Shown one piece after another: positions 1 through 7,908 of a stretch of 64,000 nt of DNA. Source of the DNA: an uncultured Rhodobiaceae bacterium (GTDB taxonomy: Bacteria; Pseudomonadota; Alphaproteobacteria; RS24). The stretch's first letter is position 1. The number at the start of each line of letters is the position of its first letter. The notes under the pieces were generated by a model that was not told the DNA's origin, searched no databases, and saw nothing but the letters and a program-made list of their open reading frames with translations. The position numbers and the translations under genes were made by a program. The stretch spans positions 977,792 to 1,041,791 of the forward strand of contig CALCUM010000003.1 of NCBI GenBank assembly GCA_937907245.1, given 5' to 3'.

Positions 1-6
1 TGTAAA

Positions 7-1494
7 ATGGCGTCGATTTTTTCGAGAAAGGCGCATGCGGTAAATTTACCAAACTTGCCGGGTCGTGCCACGTTTCTAACGATGTGCATTTTGTTGTTTG
101 CGGCCCTCACCATTGCGCCCTTTATTATCGGTGAATTGCTTCATCGCAAACTTCAGGTAACCGCAGAACAAGCGGTTGTTTTATCTCAGATAGGTAGCCT
201 CCAGACACCTGGCAGCCGATTGTCTTCCATGGAATCGCAGGCGCTGCCTTTGGCGGGCATTGAATTAAGATCTGCAGAAGCGAACGATTCCAGTTACATT
301 TGGTTGGTAACCAGCCCGCCGTTTGGCGAGATTGTAGAGACTTTTTCGCTTCAAGGCGTTTCTCCGCTAGAAAGTCTGTTACGGATAAGTCGAATTTTCG
401 GCTGCCCACCCGACAAGCTATTTGCGATTTATGATACTTCTGTGCCCGGTGGTGAAAACATTCGGGCGATTGCCAGCTATGGTGTTTTTCAAGAGGCGAT
501 CAAGCGCAATAGCATTATTGCTCTCTCGCCCATCGTTTTAGTAAGCCTGGTGCTTGCTTTAGTGTTTCCCTATGCCCTGCAGCGCATGGTGGTGAACACT
601 TTGGATGATCTATTTGTCCGCCTCTATGGTAGCACGGCCCTTGGCCGAATAGACGCGGGAGCAGACAAACAAAACTTATTTGCCTCCTTGGATAATTTTC
701 AAACGCGGATGCAAGACCATATTGATGAACAGGCGCGACTTGCGTCTCTGGGCGCGGGCGCTAGCTTTTTGGCCCATGACATGCGCAATCTTTTGGCTGT
801 TTTGCAATTGAACGCGGATCAATTGAAGCAAGGGGCGAGCGATAAAGAGCGCCGAATTGGCGACCGTCTAACGGCGGCGATCGAGAAAGCTCTGTCCTTG
901 GCCGAATGGGCGTCGCTATATACCAGTCAAAAGCGCAAAAACATTGTCGTGAGCAGCCAAAGCTTGGAGCCCATTGTTGCGGACGCGTTAAACTTTGTGC
1001 GCCTGCACGACCCACGCCGAAAGGTTGAGTTGATCAATGATTGCGATGAAGAGGTAAATGTCGTGGCGGAAAGAACGCTTATGTTCCGCATCATCTACAA
1101 TTTGGCGTTGAATGCGGTGCAGGCCATGAAAGGGTCAGACAGTGGCCCCATGATGCTGCGTGTAACAGCGGAAAGCGATGACGAAATGTGCTCTATTTTT
1201 CTCTCAGACACGGGCCCGGGTCTGCCCAACACACCCTCTAAAGGCACTTTATTAATGCCACATATGAGCGGTTTCGGGCGCCCTGATGGTATGGGGCTCG
1301 GGCTGAAGATTGTTATCGATCTGGTGAGTTGGCATGGCGGAAGAATTCATATTGTGAAGTCGGATGAAGGGGGCACGCAGTTTAAAATATCCTTGCCGCA
1401 TGCCAGCCCTGGCGCGCCACGCGATGCCATCGACCCAGTGACCCCAGAAGATATTTATGCGGAAAAATCAGATATGAGTTCCTCCGCCGCTTAA
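7..1494 (+). CDS. Membrane sensor histidine kinase
   Basis: A 495-residue inner-membrane sensor kinase. It has a membrane segment near residues 22-45, a periplasmic sensing region of about 120 residues that I do not recognise, and a second membrane segment near 168-190. The phosphoacceptor region reads FLAHDMRNLL, with His257 as the likely phosphorylated residue. The ATP-binding domain shows an N box (NLALNAVQAM), G1 (DTGPGLP) and G2 (GMGLGLKIV). H-D-M-R-N is a slightly unusual H box but all catalytic boxes are present. No response regulator follows, so its partner is either upstream of the window or unlinked. The ATG at position 7 lies so close to the window edge that a start further upstream cannot be excluded. 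The histidine kinase call is firm; the signal is unknown. Confidence 0.88.
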   Translation: MASIFSRKAHAVNLPNLPGRATFLTMCILLFAALTIAPFIIGELLHRKLQVTAEQAVVLSQIGSLQTPGSRLSSMESQALPLAGIELRSAEANDSSYIWLVTSPPFGEIVETFSLQGVSPLESLLRISRIFGCPPDKLFAIYDTSVPGGENIRAIASYGVFQEAIKRNSIIALSPIVLVSLVLALVFPYALQRMVVNTLDDLFVRLYGSTALGRIDAGADKQNLFASLDNFQTRMQDHIDEQARLASLGAGASFLAHDMRNLLAVLQLNADQLKQGASDKERRIGDRLTAAIEKALSLAEWASLYTSQKRKNIVVSSQSLEPIVADALNFVRLHDPRRKVELINDCDEEVNVVAERTLMFRIIYNLALNAVQAMKGSDSGPMMLRVTAESDDEMCSIFLSDTGPGLPNTPSKGTLLMPHMSGFGRPDGMGLGLKIVIDLVSWHGGRIHIVKSDEGGTQFKISLPHASPGAPRDAIDPVTPEDIYAEKSDMSSSAA

Positions 1495-1572
1495 CTTGGC
1501 ACCTCACGGCGCAAGTTAGAGCCCGCTCTCGTGTGTGGTCTCGCGATAGGCATTCGTGCTATATCTTGGTTT

Positions 1573-2619
1573 ATGACACAGCAAACTTCAAAATTAGCGC
1601 CGGGCCCACGCAATCTCATTACCGATATTACTGGCTTGCGTGTCGGCCATGCCATAGATGAAGTGGCGCGAACGGGTGTTAGCGTTATTTTGCCAGATAG
1701 CCCCGCCGTGGTCAGCGTCTCTGTGCCAGGCGGTGGGCCAGGCACCCGCGAGACAGATGCTTTACAGCCGGGAACCTTAGTAGATAAAGCAGACGCCATC
1801 GTGTTGTCGGGCGGCTCGGTTTACGGGCTAGATGCGGCTTCGGGCGTCACGGCTGCGATGGGCGCCCAAGGTCGCGGGTTTCCGACCGGAGCGCCCGTGC
1901 CGTCTCCCATTGTGCCGGCTGCCATTTTATTTGATGTCGCCAATGGAGGCGATAAGACTTGGGGCGAGAGCCCGCCCTATGCTGCCTTGGGGCGCACGGC
2001 CTATCAACAGGCAAGTGTCGATTTCGAACTTGGCAATATAGGCGCCGGCTATGGCGCACAGGCTGGCCAACTTAAAGGTGGGCTCGGCAGTGCTTCCACG
2101 CAAATAGGGGGCCGTGTCAAAGTAGGGGCGCTTATTGCCGCCAATCCGCTTGGCAGTCTGGTCGATGCGGCGGGTCGGTTTTGGGCCCAGCCGCAGGCGT
2201 TAGTCTATCAAGACCAATTGGAATTCGGCTTGCCAGCTTTAGCAAGTCAGCCCTGTGATGCAAGTGGGCATCCTTTCCAAGGCTCCAAGATAGCCGGCGC
2301 TTTGGGCAATACCAGCATCGGGGTAGTGGCGGTGGCCGCCGATTTAACGGTCGCGGAAGCCAAGCGCGTGGCGATTATGGCGCAAGATGGTCTGGCGCGT
2401 GCCGTGCGCCCGATACACACGCCTTTCGATGGCGATTGTCTTTTTGTTTTGGCGACGGGGGCTGAGAAACTAAGCGAAAACGAAGACCAGCGTCCTCTCG
2501 CTTTGGCTGAGCTTGGCGCCCTAGCGGCGGATTGTGTGTCCCGCGCTAGCGCCCGTGCCATTTGGCATGCGCGTCAATTGGGGGATTGTCAGGCCTATCA
2601 CGACCGCTTTGGCCGCTAG
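1573..2619 (+). CDS. P1 family (S58/DmpA-like) peptidase
   Basis: A member of the DmpA / L-aminopeptidase-D-esterase family, Ntn-like enzymes that cleave themselves to expose a Ser or Thr nucleophile. The N-terminal NLITDITGLRVGHA motif and the LGNTSIGVVA motif are family signatures. By homology, autocleavage would fall between Asn246 and Thr247 (numbered from this start). Length is 348 residues, typical of the family. A GTG 42 bases upstream (1531) is in frame but adds residues unlike the family N-terminus, so I prefer the ATG at 1573, although neither has a clear ribosome site. It stands alone between the kinase and the tRNA. The substrate is probably small N-terminally blocked or beta-amino peptides, but cannot be read from sequence. 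Confidence 0.88.
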   Translation: MTQQTSKLAPGPRNLITDITGLRVGHAIDEVARTGVSVILPDSPAVVSVSVPGGGPGTRETDALQPGTLVDKADAIVLSGGSVYGLDAASGVTAAMGAQGRGFPTGAPVPSPIVPAAILFDVANGGDKTWGESPPYAALGRTAYQQASVDFELGNIGAGYGAQAGQLKGGLGSASTQIGGRVKVGALIAANPLGSLVDAAGRFWAQPQALVYQDQLEFGLPALASQPCDASGHPFQGSKIAGALGNTSIGVVAVAADLTVAEAKRVAIMAQDGLARAVRPIHTPFDGDCLFVLATGAEKLSENEDQRPLALAELGALAADCVSRASARAIWHARQLGDCQAYHDRFGR

Positions 2620-2672
2620 ATTGATTTACACTTGCAATCACTTCGAGCACAGACTACAAACCTGAAACCAAC

Positions 2673-2749
2673 GCACCGGTAGCTCAGCTGGATAGAGCAC
2701 CAGACTACGAATCTGGGGGTCGGGAGTTCGAATCTTCCCCGGTGCACCA
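2673..2749 (+). tRNA. tRNA-Arg (anticodon ACG)
   Basis: A 77-nt cloverleaf. The acceptor arm GCACCGG pairs with CCGGTGC, followed by discriminator A and an encoded CCA. The D-loop (AGCTCAGCTGGATAGAGC), an anticodon stem CCAGA/TCTGG with loop CTACGAA, and a T-arm with GTTCGAATC are all present. ACG would be edited to ICG by TadA and read CGU/CGC/CGA. No integrase or duplicated 3' end follows within the next kilobases, so it is not a visibly occupied attachment site. Confidence 0.97.
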
Positions 2750-2860
2750 TTTCCCCTTTTCAAGAACCGTGTTTGACGGCGTAAGCCAATTTAATCCTTC
2801 ATTCGAGGATATGAAAAGCTGCGCGCGCAAAGTTGCGGGTTGGCGCAATATATACGCCCA

Positions 2861-2896
2861 GTCACACGCCAAGTCACACACCCTGTCACGGGCCCG
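2861..2896. repeat. Three 12-bp GTCAC-headed repeats
   Basis: Downstream of the tRNA, GTCAC recurs at 2861, 2873 and 2885, exactly 12 bases apart. The first two units share GTCACAC and the third is degenerate. The stretch 2750-2960 holds no convincing gene. It may be a decayed tandem duplication. Confidence 0.5.
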
Positions 2897-2960
2897 CTTG
2901 CAGGGTTCATTTTATTCAGGATATGAGGTTTCTCGGCGACCTGCTTTTAGGCCATTGACC

Positions 2961-3833
2961 TCAGAAATTAATGACATAAGACAGCGAGGTAATATCAACG
3001 CTCTCTTCTGTCCGCGCGGTGCCACCGGACCAATAGTCGATGCCATTGTCATAAGAAAACTCTTTCGTGTCATAGGCAAAATTTAGACCGGACCAATCAT
3101 TGATAACATAATAGCCCGAGAGGCCGAAGCTACTGGCCGTGCCTTCAAACAGGCTTCCGGTGTCGCCAATTAGAGGTGTTACACCACCGGCACAGCTAAA
3201 CTTTTCGGAAACGTCGGCTTCTCCATCTAAAATCAAGGCTAATTTAACCGTGCCGAACAGGCGATCTGTTAGGCGTCGGGTGTAAGCTCCCCCCACAAAT
3301 ACGCCGAAGTTTTCATTCTCAAACTCAACTTTTGTTTCAACGCTTTGACCATTAGCCTCGCAGATATTTGAGATTTGTACGTTGTTTCCTGCGGCTTCGC
3401 GAAATTTGCGGCCGGCTGTTTCTTCCCAAGAGACGCTGCCAGAGTAAAAGCCTGTAAAGGCGCTTAACCCATTAGAGAGCTGGCGGGTATAGGTGAGGTT
3501 GAAATCAGAGCGCTCGGCCGTGAATGGGCAGCTTGCAGGAGTACACGGATTTCCATTCGCATCCCAGGCACCTGATCCGCCCCAGAAATTATCAAAATCC
3601 GGGTCACTGCTGGATGCCACTTGAACAGCAATTGAATTTTTGTTGAAAGAATAAGTTCCCGTGAGAGCAAGCTCGTCGAAGGTGGCTTGCAGGCCTGCCG
3701 AAGAAGAGCGTTCATCATAATAAATATGAAAGTCATTATAGACGGAACGGACTGCAAGAGAGCCACCCCAGTCTCCGGCCAAAGCTGGCCAAGACATCAT
3801 GATCGAAACTATTGAAACAGTAATAAAACGCAT
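2961..3833 (-). CDS. Small outer-membrane beta-barrel protein (paralogue A)
   Basis: A 290-residue secreted protein with a clean signal peptide (about residues 1-19, cleaved after PALA). Alternating hydrophobic and polar strands follow, and the chain ends in a strand closing with Phe (SYVINF), as expected for BAM-assembled barrels. Internal Cys residues (CTPASC and two others) could form disulfides. A GGAG eight bases before the ATG supports the start. Its C-terminal third resembles the protein at 6968-7705: both carry a D-x-x-G-L-x-F segment followed by KEF-(S/N)-YD-x-G and a terminal Phe strand. It lies 52 bases downstream of the PEGA gene and may belong to that transcription unit. No family name recognised; porin-like function is inference. 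Confidence 0.75.
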   Translation of the reverse strand: MRFITVSIVSIMMSWPALAGDWGGSLAVRSVYNDFHIYYDERSSSAGLQATFDELALTGTYSFNKNSIAVQVASSSDPDFDNFWGGSGAWDANGNPCTPASCPFTAERSDFNLTYTRQLSNGLSAFTGFYSGSVSWEETAGRKFREAAGNNVQISNICEANGQSVETKVEFENENFGVFVGGAYTRRLTDRLFGTVKLALILDGEADVSEKFSCAGGVTPLIGDTGSLFEGTASSFGLSGYYVINDWSGLNFAYDTKEFSYDNGIDYWSGGTARTEESVDITSLSYVINF

Positions 3834-3885
3834 GAACCTAACTCCACAAAAACAATTTACTCAGGCTTAAACAAATTCATATTTT

Positions 3886-4896
3886 TTAAAACCCCATCGG
3901 AACTCTAACTTTTTTACCATCCCCAGAGTTAGTTAGCAAACTTTGCAAAGTAATTTGCCCTAATTTGATATCGTCTTGGCCAACTCGATGACGCCGCGAA
4001 AAATCGTTATAGCCCTCGCGCTCAACGCGAATGCGAAGTCTCTGGCCATCTTTATAAGCCCCGATTTCAGCGGGTGTCTGGCCCATCAATTGGCTGTTTA
4101 TGTAAATGCTTGCGCCCCTTGGTTGGCTATCGAAATAAAGCGCCGTCGGACTTTTCTCTAGTTTCAAATTGCTCAATCTGGTGTCTCTTTTGCCAACAAT
4201 ATGCGAGAGGCGTAAATCTTGATAGCCCGGCGCGCGGAGCAAAAGGTCTAATCTCTGCCCATCGAGATAGGCTTTATTTGTCGTGAGGGGAGCTTTACCC
4301 AGGTTCTCGCCATTAATGAAAACATCCGCCTTCACCGACCCCGCGTTGATTTTTAAAGCCATCATTGGCTTGGCCGGTGCTGGAGAAAAAAACGGGGAGG
4401 CGACCCGAGGCACATTACTTTGGCCTGGGATTCGGCTTGGGATTTGGCCTGCGGCTTTGAGGCCTACATTCTCTATAAATCGAATGAGACTGAGCTTCGA
4501 ACAGTTTTCGCAAATTTCAATTAAGCTTTTGACGATTTGGCCAGTAATAATATTATTGATTTGGAGCTGAACCACAAAACTATTATCGAGCTTTTGAATG
4601 GAGCTGTCGGCGATCAGTTCTCCGTTAAAAGATATGGCCAAGTTCTGAGCGCAACTTTGTGCCGTGCAGCCTTCTTTAGAATATTCTTCTTCGAGCTTGG
4701 CTTCCACCGCAGGGCCAAAAAACACATCAAAACTATTGCCTAAGCCCTGCTGCAGGGCCGTGCCGAATAATTGCGCCTCTTTTTCCAATGTTTTATCGAC
4801 ATTGAGCGGCAGCAAAATAAGCACCTCTTTCGCCAAAGCGGGCGAGGGGAAAGACAGGGCACAAAGCAACAAGAATTGTAAAACGCGACGATACAT
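3886..4896 (-). CDS. Exported protein with two PEGA domains
   Basis: A 336-residue protein with an N-terminal signal peptide (about 1-22, PALA then KE). Residues around 25-150 form an alpha/beta region with two cysteine pairs (CTAQSC and CENC). Two PEGA-type beta repeats follow: roughly 175-245 (SVKADVFINGENLGKAPLT) and 248-320 (SQPRGASIYINSQLMGQTP). PEGA domains are small surface or periplasmic binding modules often found with peptidoglycan or CsgG-like systems. No Shine-Dalgarno is visible upstream of the ATG. It is downstream of the TlpA-like and LPP20-like genes on the same strand, suggesting a shared envelope role. The exact function is unknown. Confidence 0.8.
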   Translation of the reverse strand: MYRRVLQFLLLCALSFPSPALAKEVLILLPLNVDKTLEKEAQLFGTALQQGLGNSFDVFFGPAVEAKLEEEYSKEGCTAQSCAQNLAISFNGELIADSSIQKLDNSFVVQLQINNIITGQIVKSLIEICENCSKLSLIRFIENVGLKAAGQIPSRIPGQSNVPRVASPFFSPAPAKPMMALKINAGSVKADVFINGENLGKAPLTTNKAYLDGQRLDLLLRAPGYQDLRLSHIVGKRDTRLSNLKLEKSPTALYFDSQPRGASIYINSQLMGQTPAEIGAYKDGQRLRIRVEREGYNDFSRRHRVGQDDIKLGQITLQSLLTNSGDGKKVRVPMGF

Positions 4897-4970
4897 TAGA
4901 AGGACTTAACACAACTACAGGGTGCATTGCACGTGCCGATAATAAGGAGCCTATTTTTCCAGCGGAATTT

Positions 4971-5513
4971 CTATTTTAGCCAAGCGGCAATTTTGGCGGT
5001 ATTTTCGGGTGTGAAACCAACCAAAACCATTTCCACGTTTCCACTCTCATGAACCAGTAAGGTCGTGGGCAAGGCTTCAACGCCAGCCGCCATGCGGGCT
5101 TTTGTGTTGCCAATAATAACTTTCGATAGGCTCAAGCCTAGGCCATCCAAAAAAGCTTTCACGGTTGCGGAATCATAAGCCGATTTCGTTTTGGCATTGG
5201 TTTCGGCATGCACATAAATGAAGTCGACTTCAGGGTGTTTTTTTTCTTTGGCGATTAAATCAGGCAATTCTTGTTTGCATGGCGAGCATTTTACCCACCA
5301 AAAATTAATCAGCGTTTTCTTGCCTTCAAAGGTCTGCCGCAGCGAAACTAAATTACCTTCAAGGTCACGCCCCACAATATTAGGCACCTGTTGGCCGGCC
5401 GCAGATAGAGAAGCCGTGGGCAGCAGCATAAGCAGCGCCAAGCCAATGAGGGACGCGCGGTTAAAGTTTGCCGTCCAAGATGGCAATGATTTTATCGGAA
5501 ATAATTTTATCAT
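4971..5513 (-). CDS. TlpA-like thiol-disulfide oxidoreductase
   Basis: A 180-residue thioredoxin-fold protein exported by an N-terminal segment (hydrophobic core LIGLALLMLL near 23-32). The active site is WWVKCSPCKQELP, a CxxC, followed by a cis-Pro region (ALPTTLLV). This layout fits TlpA/ResA proteins that reduce periplasmic disulfides. The start lies 53 bases inside the preceding gene's 3' end, implying translational coupling with the LPP20-like gene. Nearby partners with several cysteines (the PEGA protein and the barrel at 2961) are plausible clients. The redox role is well supported; the clients are guesses. Confidence 0.85.
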   Translation of the reverse strand: MIKLFPIKSLPSWTANFNRASLIGLALLMLLPTASLSAAGQQVPNIVGRDLEGNLVSLRQTFEGKKTLINFWWVKCSPCKQELPDLIAKEKKHPEVDFIYVHAETNAKTKSAYDSATVKAFLDGLGLSLSKVIIGNTKARMAAGVEALPTTLLVHESGNVEMVLVGFTPENTAKIAAWLK

Positions 5514-6669
5514 TTAAGTTTCGTCCAATGGCTCTGCCGGTTAATTTGTCTCGCTTCACGGATATGCCGTCGCGAGGGGTGAAATAATTCAATTCAAGCG
5601 TAATGTCGACCTCTGCAATACCAAACTGGCGTTTTTGCAGGGTTGTAACGTCTATGAATAAGGCCGATTTCAGCTCATACCTCTGAGCCGCTTCGGCTAG
5701 ATTTTGCGCGTTTTGTGTGGTTTCGGGGTTTTTATCCGGCATCCAATATTTTTGTGTCCGCTCGGAAAAAAACCCACCTAGAGCCGCTTGTAAAGAAGGC
5801 GATAAGGGGCTCCAAGACACGGCCGTTAAATTGCTACCAACAATATTTTCTAGGGACGAGAGCAAGCTTTGAGCTTTTTGTTTGAGTGCTTCATCCTCGG
5901 ATGAAAGAGCCGGCCCTTTGGCATCCAAGAGGGCAAGTAAACTTTCTAACAAATCTCTTTTCTGCCGAGGTGTGTTCACCCGCGTTTCTAATTGTGCGCT
6001 CTTTAGAGCGATTTCGCGATCGCGAACCGTGTCGCTGAGGCGCCTCAAATCTGATTGCGCGGCCTCGAATTGCTGTTGGGTTGCGGTAGCCGCCGTCTCG
6101 CTGGCTAGCGCCAAATCTTGCAAAAGATCCGGTAATTGCGCCAATTCCTCAAGCGATATTGTTTCGCTGGTTAAGGCTGTTTCAAACTGGCGCAATTTGG
6201 AGATTGCCAGCACATAAGGCACGTCCTTGCGTTGCAGGCTAACGCGGGTAAAAACCATACATCTCGACGTATCCACAAAATTGCGCGTATCGCTTAGCGC
6301 GCCGATGGACAGGGAGCTTTGGGCGGCACTTTGAATGGTCGTCCGCTCGTTTTTTTCATCGCCGTCGAGGCTCAGCTCGGTGGAGATATTGCTGGAAACA
6401 TTTGACTGGATGTTCAGGGCCAAATCGGCCATCGCATTATTTTTCAACAGTTGTGTGATATCTGACAACGATTGGCGACGCTGCGGTTTGGTTTGGGCAA
6501 AGCCATATATCATTTGTGCATCTGTGTTTTGGCCAAATGTGCTCATCCAATTGGGCCGCGAGACTTTTTCGTCGGGGTCGCAGTCGAAAGCCTGCGCCGA
6601 TGGGGAAAGCGCCAAGCTGAATAAGCAAATAGCGCCCATAAAAGAGGCGCGAAAGTAAAACAAACTCAT
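5461..6669 (-). CDS. Exported LPP20/FlgO-like protein of unknown function
   Basis: About 402 residues with a signal peptide ending PSAQA. After a short Cys-containing linker, residues about 40-110 (PNWM...YGFAQTK, then a helix rich in Ala/Asn/Ser) look like the LPP20 lipoprotein-like domain, but there is no lipobox. A central region (about 165-270) is strongly helical with Gln/Glu/Ala content and likely coiled coil. The C-terminal part (about 285-400) again looks like an alpha/beta LPP20/LptE-like module. I use ATG 6669; a GTG six bases upstream is also in frame. It is the first gene of a leftward run LPP20-like, TlpA-like, PEGA, barrel. No enzyme motif is seen. Confidence 0.7.
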   Translation of the reverse strand: MSLFYFRASFMGAICLFSLALSPSAQAFDCDPDEKVSRPNWMSTFGQNTDAQMIYGFAQTKPQRRQSLSDITQLLKNNAMADLALNIQSNVSSNISTELSLDGDEKNERTTIQSAAQSSLSIGALSDTRNFVDTSRCMVFTRVSLQRKDVPYVLAISKLRQFETALTSETISLEELAQLPDLLQDLALASETAATATQQQFEAAQSDLRRLSDTVRDREIALKSAQLETRVNTPRQKRDLLESLLALLDAKGPALSSEDEALKQKAQSLLSSLENIVGSNLTAVSWSPLSPSLQAALGGFFSERTQKYWMPDKNPETTQNAQNLAEAAQRYELKSALFIDVTTLQKRQFGIAEVDITLELNYFTPRDGISVKRDKLTGRAIGRNLNDKIISDKIIAILDGKL

Positions 6670-6738
6670 GAACACTCAGCCCAAAGAGCAAACGGAGATA
6701 TCCTCAAAAAACGCATTACACAAACTCCGTTAGCCAAA

Positions 6739-6793
6739 TTTACACGATATTTATACGATATTTATACGATGTTTATACGATGTTTATACGATG
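6739..6793. repeat. Five tandem 11-bp repeats in a divergent promoter region
   Basis: Five head-to-tail copies of TTTATACGATR fill exactly 55 bases. Copy 1 has a single change (TTTACACGATA), copies 1-2 end in A and copies 3-5 in G. The period equals about one DNA helical turn. The array lies between the leftward LPP20-like gene (start 6669) and the rightward barrel gene (start 6968). Confidence 0.97.
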
Positions 6794-6967
6794 GACTGCG
6801 ATAAGCTTCGTGAAACCATAGCCTGAAAACTATCACTGATTGCCACCATCTTCTATAGATTACGCTTTTTTGTGTCGTCCGTTAAACAGAATTTGAACAT
6901 TGACAAGTCGGGCGTTTTGGCGCCTCCTATCGATATCTGAATAGTTTTTGCGTAAGGGAGTGTGTGT

Positions 6968-7705
6968 ATGCGTAATTCAATTAAACTGCTCGGTGGGCTT
7001 TTGATGAGCTCGCTTTTGGCTCCGTCTGCTAATGCGGTAAATGTAACCATAACTGCTGGGCAAGCCGATTTTGATATTTCCTATAAGGTGGCTTATAGCG
7101 ATAATAGTGGGTCCTCATCTGGGGCTTTTTCTGATAACTTTGATTATTATAATGTAGGCCTATCTGTTGAACGCGGAAACTATACTTTTGGTGTAAATGC
7201 TACTGGTCTCCTCGAAAAAGAAGTGGATGAGTATGTTAATGGGGTCTTCGATGGGAAATATGACACCAGTCGGTCCTCCTACGCCGTCTCCGTTGCTCGC
7301 CCTATCTCGAACAACCTCAGCCTTTCCGGCGGGTATTATACGTCAGAGGTTGTTATAGAATCTGACCCGCAAAGCCAAATCCCGGGAGATGATACCATTG
7401 AAACTCAGGCGCTTTTTGCGTCGCTCACCTACTCTGACCGGCTTAATGACACTATGTCTTGGTATAGCCGCGTGGGTGTGCAGATAAATGAGGCAGAGCT
7501 TACTGTCTACTCAAACTCGGGTCGCTTGAACGAGACACTCGATGGTAGCGGCTACTTAGTGGGTGCCGGCATTTTTTATCCGTTGAGCGATACGACAGGC
7601 CTAACCTTTGGTGCTGAGTTTAAAGAATTTAACTATGACGGCGGGAGATGGGATCTGAGTGAAGATCAGACACTTTTAACCGCGGGTTATAATTTTCAGT
7701 TCTAG
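6968..7705 (+). CDS. Small outer-membrane beta-barrel protein (paralogue B)
   Basis: A 245-residue secreted beta-barrel candidate with a signal peptide (LLMSSLLAPSANA) and strand-rich sequence full of Ser, Tyr, Asn and Asp. It ends AGYNFQF with a terminal Phe. A GGAG seven bases upstream selects ATG 6968 over a GTG at 6962. Its C-terminal part matches the protein at 2961-3833 in pattern (DTTGLTFGAEFKEFNYDGG against DWSGLNFAYDTKEFSYDNG). It is divergent from the LPP20-TlpA-PEGA run and shares its promoter region with five 11-bp repeats. A strong terminator follows. Transport or adhesion function is not determinable. Confidence 0.75.
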   Translation: MRNSIKLLGGLLMSSLLAPSANAVNVTITAGQADFDISYKVAYSDNSGSSSGAFSDNFDYYNVGLSVERGNYTFGVNATGLLEKEVDEYVNGVFDGKYDTSRSSYAVSVARPISNNLSLSGGYYTSEVVIESDPQSQIPGDDTIETQALFASLTYSDRLNDTMSWYSRVGVQINEAELTVYSNSGRLNETLDGSGYLVGAGIFYPLSDTTGLTFGAEFKEFNYDGGRWDLSEDQTLLTAGYNFQF

Positions 7706-7782
7706 GATATTTTTGAAAGTCGCTGCGGCAAATAGATTCTTTGGGTTTTCCCAATTGGCTTCGCGCGGCATCTAAAATGAAT

Positions 7783-7819
7783 TGGGGAAGGGCTCTGGTA
7801 GCGCTTCCCCATTTTTATT
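7783..7819 (+). terminator. Intrinsic terminator after barrel gene B
   Basis: TGGGGAAG at 7783-7790 pairs with CTTCCCCA at 7804-7811, followed by TTTTTATTT. It isolates the barrel gene from the amidohydrolase gene downstream. Confidence 0.85.
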
Positions 7820-7908
7820 TTACGCGCAAAATTTCACTTTTCATTCGATGGCAATAGACTAATCTCGGGGTAATGAAGAAGCCCCTAATTTGTTATGGAG
7901 AGAAGTAT

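Noticed and set aside
2673..2960. Genomic island inserted at tRNA-Arg
   Set aside because: No integrase, no direct repeat of the tRNA 3' end and no compositional break seen downstream.
2742..3086. 114-residue frame starting inside the tRNA
   Set aside because: It begins in the tRNA 3' end and overlaps the barrel gene on the other strand; composition is not protein-like.
6739..6793. Replication-origin iterons
   Set aside because: The 11-bp unit is not a DnaA box and no replication initiator gene is adjacent.
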